From contig JAKQBQ010000062.1 of the NCBI GenBank assembly GCA_029574055.1, positions 1 to 7,186 on the forward strand: 7,186 nt of DNA, given 5' to 3'. How positions within the stretch are numbered: the first letter of the stretch is position 1; each line of letters begins with the position of its first letter. The stretch is from Methanobacteriota archaeon. GTDB taxonomy: Archaea; Thermoplasmatota; Thermoplasmata; Methanomassiliicoccales; Methanomethylophilaceae. Under the pieces are notes generated by a model. It ran no database searches. It was not told the DNA's origin and saw nothing but the letters and a program-made list of their open reading frames with translations. A program made the translations under genes and the position numbers. Positions 1-4,815 of the stretch are shown here, piece after piece.

Positions 1-709
1 CCTTTCTTGAATCCTCATCCCTGAAGCATCTGGCTATTTGATAATAACGGTCCATTCCTCCGACCATCAGCATCTGTTTGAACAGCTGCGGAGACTGGGG
101 GAGAGCATAGAATGTTCCCGGGTGCACTCTCGACGGCACTATGAAATCCCTCGCGCCTTCCGGGGTGGATCTTGCGAGTATCGGCGTCTCTATCTCCAGG
201 AAATCGTTCTTCTCCATGTACTGCCTGACAAGGTGGATGAACCTGCTCCTTGTCTCCATAGCCTGCACCGACTCCGTCCTCCTGAGGTCGAGGTATCTGT
301 ACCTCATCCTCGTGTCCTCGTTCGGAAGCACGCCTTCTTTCTGATCCCCGAGCTCGAAAGGCGGGGACCTTGATCTGTTCAGAAGCTCTGCGCTTGTGAT
401 GAGCACCTCCACTTCGCCGGTGGGATTCCTTCCGTCCTCCGTCCCGTCGACCCTCTTCCTTACAATGCCGTCAACCGACACGACGGATTCGCGTGTGAAT
501 GTCCTCATCGTATTCGACAGGGAATTGACGTCCGTCCCTTTGGGAATGTCTTCAGGATCGAAGACTATCTGCGTGATCCCATATCTGTCGGCAAGGTCGA
601 TGAAGGCTACTCCGCCGTGGTCTCTGGAGAACCTTACCCAGCCCTGAAGACAGACCTTTTTTCCTATATCCTCAGACCTAAGTTCTCCGCAGGTGTTGGT
701 TCTTCTCAT
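1..709 (-). CDS. aspS: Aspartyl-tRNA synthetase, bacterial type (N-terminal 236 residues, 3' part outside window)
   Basis: This class II synthetase charges tRNA with aspartate in the cytoplasm. The frame is open from ATG at 709 to the window edge with no stop, so it is truncated only by the window. Residues 1-105 are the OB-fold anticodon-binding domain (GWVRFSRDHGGVAFIDL, 23-39). The catalytic core begins with RYRYLDLRR (136-144). Motif 1 is FLEIETPIL (170-178), followed by TPEGARDFIVPSRVHPGTFY (182-201) and LPQSPQLFKQ (203-212). Motif 2 is RYYQIARCFRDED (221-233). These runs are those of bacterial AspRS (about 590 residues), not of the shorter archaeal/eukaryotic form. The start is supported by GAGGT at 716-720, six bases upstream. 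His31 and Gly81 match residues tied to tRNA-Asn acceptance in Pseudomonas AspRS, so the enzyme may be non-discriminating (Asp/Asn). Family call is secure; substrate range is inferred. Confidence 0.95.
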   Translation of the reverse strand, partial: MRRTNTCGELRSEDIGKKVCLQGWVRFSRDHGGVAFIDLADRYGITQIVFDPEDIPKGTDVNSLSNTMRTFTRESVVSVDGIVRKRVDGTEDGRNPTGEVEVLITSAELLNRSRSPPFELGDQKEGVLPNEDTRMRYRYLDLRRTESVQAMETRSRFIHLVRQYMEKNDFLEIETPILARSTPEGARDFIVPSRVHPGTFYALPQSPQLFKQMLMVGGMDRYYQIARCFRDEDSRK

Positions 710-752
710 CACAGTACCTCTGTGTTTTAACGGATTCCAGCTAAGAACAGAG

Positions 753-762
753 TTATATAAAG
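753..762 (-). promoter_or_regulatory. TATA box of aspS
   Basis: On the minus strand this reads CTTTATATAA, preceded by an A-rich stretch that could be the TFB recognition element. A start about 25-27 bases downstream, near 730, would give a leader of about 20 bases containing the GAGGT at 716-720. It lies just past the stop of the possible small gene at 783-923, so aspS probably has its own promoter. Confidence 0.7.
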
Positions 763-782
763 CTTTGTTTGTTCTGCCCTTC

Positions 783-923
783 TCATCCTTCAGTCAGAAA
801 TTCTCTCAGGCTTATTTCGCGAATGCCGTTATGATCCTTATTCAGCGACGGGACCATTGTGATGACGGGCACGTCTTTCGGAGCTATGAGTTTATTGAGG
901 TAATCGTTGCGAGGAGTCATCAT
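783..923 (-). CDS. Possible small protein, 46 residues, unknown function
   Basis: A minus-strand frame of 46 codons beginning with two consecutive ATGs and ending in TGA fills the gap between lrp and aspS. The product (begins MMTPRNDYLNKLIAPKDVPV, ends REISLREFLTEG) is soluble, mixed in charge, with no membrane segment or signal peptide, and I recognise no family. In favour: the frame reads in the same direction as its neighbours, its codons are unremarkable, and it stops about 20 bases before the aspS TATA box. Against: no ribosome binding site is visible, its first ATG lies inside a 25-bp repeated element, and a frame of this length can arise by chance. It could also be the eroded end of a larger gene. 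Uncertain. Confidence 0.35.
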   Translation of the reverse strand: MMTPRNDYLNKLIAPKDVPVITMVPSLNKDHNGIREISLREFLTEG

Positions 924-945
924 ATTTTTACGTTATAAGGTTAAC
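921..945 (-). repeat. 25-bp direct repeat, copy A (candidate operator)
   Basis: The element shares 22 of 25 positions with the copy at 962-986. Its invariant core on the plus strand is TTTACGTTATAAG (927-939), flanked by CATAT on one side and TAAC on the other. On the minus strand the core contains CTTATAACG, which is TATA-like. It overlaps the start codon of the possible small gene at 783-923. It could be a regulator site, an overlapping promoter element, or both. Confidence 0.6.
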
Positions 946-961
946 AATATGCGATTATTGG

Positions 962-986
962 CATATCTTTACGTTATAAGAGTAAC
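962..986 (-). repeat. 25-bp direct repeat, copy B (candidate operator)
   Basis: This is the second copy of the element at 921-945, in the same orientation, 41 bp away (about four helical turns, so on the same DNA face). The core TTTACGTTATAAG lies at 968-980. Between the copies, minus-strand CAATA and TATTG form short inverted arms around ATCGCA (947-962). It sits ten bases past the lrp stop codon, so it cannot be the lrp promoter, but it could serve the downstream small frame. Confidence 0.6.
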
Positions 987-995
987 GAAACATTA

Positions 996-1463
996 TCATC
1001 TGTCTTTCAGCACCGGAATGAAGTCGCCGGGATCCTTTATCACATTCAGGACGACGGCGGTGTTGGTCTTCTTCACTCCCTCGACGGCATTGATCTTCTT
1101 CACGGTCTCGGAGAACTCGTCCCTGTCCCTGCAGGAGATCATCGCGATGCAGTCCGCATCTCCTGTGACATCGTACACCGCCATCACCTGAGGCATATCC
1201 TTTATTTTGCTCTGAACGTTCAGAACGTCCTCCGCATAAACGTGGACTATCCCCATATACTCGAACCCGAGGTTCATGTAGTCGATCTTTGCGCGGTATC
1301 CGTTGATCACGCCTTTCGTCTCAAGGATCTTTACTCTCTGGATGAGGGTTGTCGGGTGCACGTTGAGCTGCTTCGCTATCTTCCTGAAAGAACCCTGGCT
1401 CGATGTACACAGCAGCTCTATGATCTTCCTGTCCAGATCGTCGTAGTCCTCATTATTCGCCAT
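996..1463 (-). CDS. Lrp/AsnC-family transcriptional regulator
   Basis: This is a 155-residue DNA-binding regulator of the feast/famine family, usually a dimer or octamer that senses amino acids or related small molecules. Residues 8-60 form the winged helix-turn-helix, with VHPTTLIQRVKILETKGVI (35-53) holding the recognition helix. Residues 67-145 form the RAM ligand-binding and oligomerisation domain, with the family turn DVTGDADCIA (98-107) and final strand NTAVVLNVI (134-142). Length is normal. The ATG at 1463 is supported by GGGAG at 1472-1476, eight bases upstream. It is divergent from alaX across a 71-bp gap, and short sequence elements shared by both flanks of the gene suggest self-regulation. 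The ligand and targets cannot be read from the sequence. Confidence 0.93.
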   Translation of the reverse strand: MANNEDYDDLDRKIIELLCTSSQGSFRKIAKQLNVHPTTLIQRVKILETKGVINGYRAKIDYMNLGFEYMGIVHVYAEDVLNVQSKIKDMPQVMAVYDVTGDADCIAMISCRDRDEFSETVKKINAVEGVKKTNTAVVLNVIKDPGDFIPVLKDR

Positions 1464-1495
1464 GGTTCTTGCTCCCGTAAGGCCACAAACCCCCT

Positions 1496-1510
1496 ATCGC
1501 ATATTTATTA
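1496..1510. promoter_or_regulatory. Shared divergent promoter region of lrp and alaX
   Basis: The AT-rich core of the 71-bp gap between the two divergent starts serves both directions. On the plus strand TATTTATTA (1502-1510) lies about 27 bases before the alaX ATG. On the minus strand the same bases read TAATAAATA, placing an lrp start near 1480. The 10-mer ATCGCATATT (1496-1505) recurs in the opposite orientation downstream of lrp at 946-955, so it may be a site for the Lrp protein. TATA roles are probable; the operator role is inferred. Confidence 0.5.
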
Positions 1511-1534
1511 CATAGGATTTTCATATCCTCTGAC

Positions 1535-2719
1535 ATGACGGAAGAGGTCTTCAGGCGCGACGGCTACGCTTTTGAGTTCGAGGCCAACGTGTTATCCGTT
1601 GAAGGCGACGAGGTGGAGCTGGACCTCACGGCCTTCTACCCCGGGGGCGGGGGGCAGGTGTGCGACACCGGCAAGATCCGCGGCCTTGAGGTGACGGAGG
1701 TCTTCTACAAAGGGGAAAAGATAATCCATAAGGTCAAAGGAAACAACTTGAAGGCGGGGGATGTTGTCTGGTGCAGCGTCGACTGGGACAGGCGGTACGA
1801 TCTCATGCTGGGACATACCGCAGAGCATCTGCTTTTCGGCTCGTTGAGAAGGCAGGTCCCCGATCTTTCCATCAACAAGATATTCATCTCGCCCGACAGC
1901 AAGTACGTCGTTGTCGACAGGGACATAGAATGGGAGGATATCCGCAGCGCATTGGCCTTTGCGAACAAGGCAATAAGGGATAATCTTCCCGTCACCAAGA
2001 GCATAATGAGCAGGGACGACCCCGAGCTCGAAAGGGTCAGGATCAAAAAGGAAAGGATCCCCGACGGGGAGGAGATATCGGTGGTGTCCATAGGCGGGAT
2101 CGACCTCTCGGCATGCAGCGGCCTCCATGTCATGGAGACCGGGGAGCTCGAGATGCTGTTCGTCGACCGCAAGGTGTCGGCCGGGAAGGACGGGGTTGCG
2201 ATACATTTCAAAGTGGGGAACGAGGCCAAGGATTCCGCAATGGAGCTGGCGAACGCCTGCCTCCGGGCGTGCGACGCGGCGGACAGCAAGCCGGAGGATC
2301 TCGTGCGCACTGTATCTAATTTGAAGAACGGATCGGAAGCCCTCAGGAGGTCTGCCGGCGCTTTTGTGAAGAAACTGCTGTCCGATCTCGAACCGACCGC
2401 AGTGGGAGACGTCGAGATAGTGGGCGGGGTCTTCCCGCCTGTGGAAAGAACGATACTTTCCGATGCCGCCGAGTCGTACAAGAACTCCGGGAAGGTCTGC
2501 ATACTGGTGTCAGCGGGAGAAAGCGTGTCGGTCATGGTCTCTTCCGGGATCGAGTGGATCGATTGCAGGGAGATACTCTCCAAAGTGCTTCCCGGATTCG
2601 GAGGGAAGGGCGGCGGGAAGAAGGATTTCGCTCAGGGGGGAGTGGCCGATGCCGGATCGGCGGAGGCTGTGTTCTCGGAATTGATGGCTGAGGTCAAAGC
2701 GCGGGCTTTGCGTGCATAA
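1535..2719 (+). CDS. alaX: AlaX-L alanyl-tRNA editing protein
   Basis: This free-standing relative of the AlaRS editing domain hydrolyses mischarged Ser-tRNA(Ala) (and possibly Gly-tRNA) in trans. The N-terminal beta-barrel carries TAFYPGGGGQ (32-41). The editing core has HTAEH (94-98) and CSGLH (194-198), which together give the H-x3-H and C-x3-H zinc ligands, all intact. Residues 255-394 are an AlaRS C-terminal (DHHA1-like) region ending with the glycine-rich GFGGKGGGKKDFAQGG (354-369). At 394 residues it matches the long AlaX class that keeps this region, rather than the short AlaX. No ribosome binding site precedes the ATG, and a TATA box about 27 bases ahead suggests a leaderless message. 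It is divergent from lrp and followed by a likely terminator. Confidence 0.93.
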   Translation: MTEEVFRRDGYAFEFEANVLSVEGDEVELDLTAFYPGGGGQVCDTGKIRGLEVTEVFYKGEKIIHKVKGNNLKAGDVVWCSVDWDRRYDLMLGHTAEHLLFGSLRRQVPDLSINKIFISPDSKYVVVDRDIEWEDIRSALAFANKAIRDNLPVTKSIMSRDDPELERVRIKKERIPDGEEISVVSIGGIDLSACSGLHVMETGELEMLFVDRKVSAGKDGVAIHFKVGNEAKDSAMELANACLRACDAADSKPEDLVRTVSNLKNGSEALRRSAGAFVKKLLSDLEPTAVGDVEIVGGVFPPVERTILSDAAESYKNSGKVCILVSAGESVSVMVSSGIEWIDCREILSKVLPGFGGKGGGKKDFAQGGVADAGSAEAVFSELMAEVKARALRA

Positions 2720-2722
2720 TGG

Positions 2723-2764
2723 GCAAAAACGGTCTGCGAAAGACAGAACAAATGGGGTTTTTGC
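2723..2764 (+). terminator. Probable terminator after alaX
   Basis: An exact 8-base inverted repeat, GCAAAAAC (2723-2730) and GTTTTTGC (2757-2764), encloses a smaller hairpin with arms GTCT and AGAC. The T5 run in the right arm is the kind of oligo-T at which archaeal polymerase stops. It lies just beyond the alaX stop and before the NAC promoter. Confidence 0.5.
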
Positions 2765-2779
2765 TGAACGTATCACGGC

Positions 2780-2789
2780 TATAATTAAT
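2780..2789 (+). promoter_or_regulatory. TATA box of the NAC-hypC unit
   Basis: TATAATTAAT lies about 30-38 bases ahead of the NAC start. Transcription would begin near 2810, leaving a very short leader around GGGGGT (2806-2811), which is one base from a GGAGGT ribosome binding site and six bases before the ATG. Confidence 0.55.
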
Positions 2790-2817
2790 TACGTGAAACG
2801 CAGTTGGGGGTAGCGAT

Positions 2818-3180
2818 ATGGCAGGAATGAGAGGCGTAAATCCCCGTCAAATGCAGCAAGCAATGAAAAAGATGGGGATCAAGCAGACCGATATACACAA
2901 TGTCACAGAAGTGATAATAAGGACAACGGACAAGGAGATCGTCATAACCAACGCGGAGGTCGTGCTCGTGGAGATGCAGGGTTCGCGCAACTACCAGATC
3001 TCCGGCGACGAGGAGACCCGCGCGCTTGGCGCACAGGAGGCCGCAGCGGTATCGTTCCCGGCTGAGGACATCGAGCTTGTGATGTCCCAGACGGGATGCG
3101 ACAGGGAGCGTGCGGTCAAGGCGCTCGAGGATGCAAAGGGGCAGCCCGCAGAGGCCATATTGAAAATAATGACGAGTTGA
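2818..3180 (+). CDS. nac: Nascent polypeptide-associated complex protein (archaeal NAC alpha)
   Basis: This 120-residue protein forms a homodimer that binds ribosomes near the exit tunnel and shields emerging chains. The first residues (MAGMRGVNPRQMQQAMKKMG) are the usual archaeal NAC opening with a basic, methionine-rich helix. Residues 25-68 form the NAC beta domain, including VTEVIIRT (29-36) and the strand before NYQISGDEE (58-66). Residues 82-119 form a UBA domain (AEDIELVMSQTGCDRERAVK, 82-101, then ALEDAKGQPAEAILKIM). Length is typical. A good ribosome binding site (2806-2811) fixes the start. hypC follows after four bases, so the two are probably co-transcribed, although no functional tie is known. 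Confidence 0.96.
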   Translation: MAGMRGVNPRQMQQAMKKMGIKQTDIHNVTEVIIRTTDKEIVITNAEVVLVEMQGSRNYQISGDEETRALGAQEAAAVSFPAEDIELVMSQTGCDRERAVKALEDAKGQPAEAILKIMTS

Positions 3181-3184
3181 TAGC

Positions 3185-3418
3185 ATGTGTCTGGCAGTAC
3201 CCGGTAAGATAGTGAGGATCGAAGGAGATGTCGGAGAAATCGACTTCGGCGGCGTTATAAGAAAAGCCAATGTATCCATGGTAGAAGGAAAGGTCGGGGA
3301 CTGGGCGATCGTGCACGCCGGGTTCGCGATAGAGATCATTGATGAAGAAGAGGCGTTAGAGACCATCAAGCTGTGGAATGAGGTCTTGGACAGCGATGCT
3401 GCGTTCTCGCAGAGATGA
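3185..3418 (+). CDS. hypC: Hydrogenase maturation factor HypC/HupF
   Basis: This small chaperone works with HypD to carry the Fe(CN)2CO centre to the large subunit of [NiFe] hydrogenases. The product is 77 residues, the usual size. It opens with the invariant MCLAVPGKI, whose Cys2 is the key iron-binding residue after Met removal. Residues 12-31 give the beta-barrel strand with DFGGV, and VGDWAIVHAGFAIEIID (37-53) holds His44 and the G-x-A-I signature. The C-terminus is a short helix. It lies four bases after NAC with no clear ribosome binding site, so translation may depend on coupling. No other hyp or hydrogenase gene is in the window. Its presence implies that the cell makes a [NiFe] hydrogenase. 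Confidence 0.95.
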   Translation: MCLAVPGKIVRIEGDVGEIDFGGVIRKANVSMVEGKVGDWAIVHAGFAIEIIDEEEALETIKLWNEVLDSDAAFSQR

Positions 3419-3508
3419 TCGATCTCTTTCGAACAGCGATCTCGACGTACGAATATCCTCGCTCCGGTGAAAAACCCGCATGCGTCCGTCTTATGACCGC
3501 GGGGTAGA

Positions 3509-3518
3509 GTATTTATGG
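3509..3518 (+). promoter_or_regulatory. TATA-like element ahead of the structured RNA
   Basis: GTATTTATGG lies about 26 bases ahead of 3539, where the closing helix of the folded RNA candidate begins. The spacing fits archaeal promoters. The match to a TATA consensus is moderate. Confidence 0.4.
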
Positions 3519-3537
3519 TCGTACCCTAATCCAATTA

Positions 3538-3757
3538 CGGCAGGGAGAATGACGGCTCCGTGAGGAGCCGGATCCGTAACGTGGATCAGACGTGGTCTGC
3601 ATCAAGGGGTCTTGATCGTGATCGTTATGATCACGTCCTTGATCTTGATGCGGACACTACCGGTACCGCTCTGGGTTTCGGGTAAATTATCACCCCCTGC
3701 CCGATGGTCCCGGGTTCGCCGCCTCTGAGGAAGGCACCGAACCCGGGCTTCCCATCC
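3538..3757 (+). ncRNA. Candidate structured non-coding RNA, family not recognised
   Basis: About 220 bases between hypC and 5S fold into a dense set of helices. The closing helix pairs GGCAGGG (3539-3545) with CCCTGCC (3695-3701). Inside it lie: a 7-bp hairpin (3553-3570) capped by a GTGA tetraloop; a 5-bp hairpin GATCC/GGATC (3571-3587); a long hairpin whose outer 12 bp pair 3595-3606 with 3644-3655 (one G-U pair) and whose inner 7 bp pair 3617-3623 with 3629-3635; and a weaker TACC/GGTA hairpin (3664-3684). After the closing helix comes a second domain with a perfect 10-bp stem, 3709-3718 with 3738-3747, over an outer GATGG/CCATC. The GNRA-type loop, the G-U pair and the upstream TATA-like element favour the plus strand. 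I do not see the conserved cores of RNase P RNA or SRP RNA. The ends are estimates. Confidence 0.55.
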
Positions 3758-3827
3758 AACAGCATATTCTATAAATCAAATGTAATGTTTCCATCACAAA
3801 GCAAGTTAAAACTGCCTTCAAGATAGA

Positions 3828-3836
3828 TTAATATAG
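3828..3836 (+). promoter_or_regulatory. TATA box of the 5S rRNA gene
   Basis: TTAATATAG is centred about 26 bases before 3858, the first base of helix I of the 5S rRNA. It sits in an AT-rich stretch (3760-3857) that otherwise shows nothing. The spacing indicates that the 5S gene is transcribed on its own. Confidence 0.7.
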
Positions 3837-3857
3837 TTTGTAGTAATCGCACAACTT

Positions 3858-3981
3858 GGTCTGACGGTCATAGCGGCGGGGAGACACCCGGTCCCATCTC
3901 GAACCCGGCAGTAAAGCCCGCCCGCGTATCTCTCTGTACTGTACTGCGCAAGCGTACGGGAACTTTGACACGCTGTCAACC
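3858..3981 (+). rRNA. rrf: 5S ribosomal RNA
   Basis: The conserved 5S core is present: ACGGTCATAGCGGCGGGGA, then ACACCCGGTCCCATCTCGAA, then CAGTAAAGCCCGCC (archaeal/bacterial loops A-C), with the expected helix III and loop E region behind it. The ends pair as helix I: GGT-TGACGG from 3858 with CTGTCAACC ending at 3981, provided one C (3861) is bulged. Length is about 124 bases, normal for archaea. It stands alone, with no 16S/23S or tRNA beside it in the window, with its own TATA box and a following T-run, as in Thermoplasma-type archaea where rRNA genes are unlinked. The exact ends are inferred from helix I. Confidence 0.92.
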
Positions 3982-3983
3982 AC

Positions 3984-3995
3984 TTTCTCTTTTTT
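3984..3995 (+). terminator. Oligo-T terminator of 5S rRNA
   Basis: Directly after helix I lies TTTCTCTTTTTT, a pyrimidine run with T6, typical of archaeal intrinsic termination. It separates 5S from the promoter of the isoprenoid operon. Confidence 0.65.
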
Positions 3996-4004
3996 CGCTG
4001 ATAA

Positions 4005-4013
4005 CTATTAAAA
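4005..4013 (+). promoter_or_regulatory. TATA box of the isoprenoid operon
   Basis: CTATTAAAA is centred about 27 bases before the ATG at 4036, so the transcript probably starts at or within a few bases of the start codon. No ribosome binding site is present between them, consistent with a leaderless message. Confidence 0.6.
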
Positions 4014-4035
4014 CCACCTCTGCAATCATTCTGCA

Positions 4036-4815
4036 ATGATATTGATCAAACTGGGCGGGAGCATCATCACCGACAAGACCCAGTACAGAACGTTCAACAG
4101 GGGAGCGGTCCGAAGGCTCTGCAAAGAGATCAAGGACTCCGGCATCGATGCCGTCATTGTCCACGGCGGCGGCTCTTTCGGGCACGTCCTGGCAAAAGAG
4201 CATTCCTTGCAGAACGGATACACAGAACCAAGCCAGATACCGGCGGCAGCGAAGGTCCAATACGACATGAGGGAGCTTAACCTCATGGTCATCTCCGAGC
4301 TGCTGGACGCAGGGATGCCGGCGGTGTCCGTGCCCCCGGGATCCTGCTTCATGATGGATGACGGAAAGCTTATCCTGGATGACCCCGAGGTACTTCTTTC
4401 GGCGTCCCGTCTGGGATTGACGCCGGTTGTTTTCGGGGATGTGGTCTTCGATAGACGCAAAGGGTTCGGGATATGCTCAGGGGATCAGATAATGGAGGTG
4501 CTCTGCAGGATCTACGACCCGGAAAAAGCGGTGTTCGTGTCCGATGTTGACGGGCTCTTCGACAAGGACCCGAAGAAGAACCCGGGCTCGAAGCTTCTGC
4601 CGGAGGTCACTTGGGACCTCCTCAAGACCGTTTCCAGCGACATCAGCGTGGACGATGTCACCGGCGGCGTCGGTGCCAAAATGGAATCCATGCTGAGGAT
4701 GACCTCTTCAAAAAGAGACTGCGTGCTGGTCAACGGCTCGGTCGAAGGAAGATTATACTCATTATTAAAGGGAGACAAAGTTATCTCCACCACAGCAAAG
4801 GGAGGATCGAAATGA
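4036..4815 (+). CDS. ipk: Isopentenyl phosphate kinase
   Basis: This enzyme phosphorylates isopentenyl phosphate with ATP to give isopentenyl diphosphate, the last step of the archaeal alternative mevalonate routes. It is a 259-residue amino acid kinase-fold protein, normal in length. ILIKLGGSIITDK (2-14) is the phosphate-binding start. HGGGSFGH (43-50) carries His50, the substrate-binding histidine that separates this family from other amino acid kinases, at the same position as in the Thermoplasma enzyme. FGDVVFD (133-139), CSGDQIME (147-154), FVSDVDGLFDKDP (167-179) and VTGGVGAKMESM (209-220) form the nucleotide site. It is first in an operon, and its stop overlaps the start of the isomerase gene (ATGA). 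The start is leaderless, and an 11-bp tandem near-duplication (4019-4040) includes the start codon. Confidence 0.96.
   Translation: MILIKLGGSIITDKTQYRTFNRGAVRRLCKEIKDSGIDAVIVHGGGSFGHVLAKEHSLQNGYTEPSQIPAAAKVQYDMRELNLMVISELLDAGMPAVSVPPGSCFMMDDGKLILDDPEVLLSASRLGLTPVVFGDVVFDRRKGFGICSGDQIMEVLCRIYDPEKAVFVSDVDGLFDKDPKKNPGSKLLPEVTWDLLKTVSSDISVDDVTGGVGAKMESMLRMTSSKRDCVLVNGSVEGRLYSLLKGDKVISTTAKGGSK

Noticed and set aside
941..964. Seven-codon upstream frame (MPIIAYC) on the minus strand between the two repeat copies
   Set aside because: It begins at the ATG inside one repeat, but so short a frame is expected by chance and there is no ribosome binding site.
1705..2583. Long minus-strand frame of 292 codons inside alaX
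   Set aside because: Its serine-rich, low-information product mirrors the G/C-rich codons of alaX, which has all its catalytic residues on the plus strand.
3419..3508. Promoter, terminator or small gene directly after hypC
   Set aside because: No clear oligo-T run, hairpin or reading frame with a start and binding site was found in this stretch.
3724..3736. TGAGGAAGGCACC resembles conserved region I of RNase P RNA
   Set aside because: The rest of the RNase P core would have to lie downstream, where the 5S promoter and gene are, and no matching partner for the P4 helix is visible.
3538..3757. SRP (7S) RNA
   Set aside because: The region is too short, and no helix 8 with a GNAR tetraloop and the AGCA-type asymmetric loop was found on either strand.
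3703..3761. Terminal hairpin followed by ACA, as in H/ACA guide RNAs
   Set aside because: The ACA at 3759-3761 follows the stem closely, and the apical loop has TGA and GGA, but the internal loop is too small and lopsided to be a pseudouridylation pocket.
4611..4811. N-terminal extension of the isomerase from an upstream in-frame ATG at 4611
   Set aside because: It lies within ipk in another frame; the family N-terminus and a GGAGG site both point to 4812.
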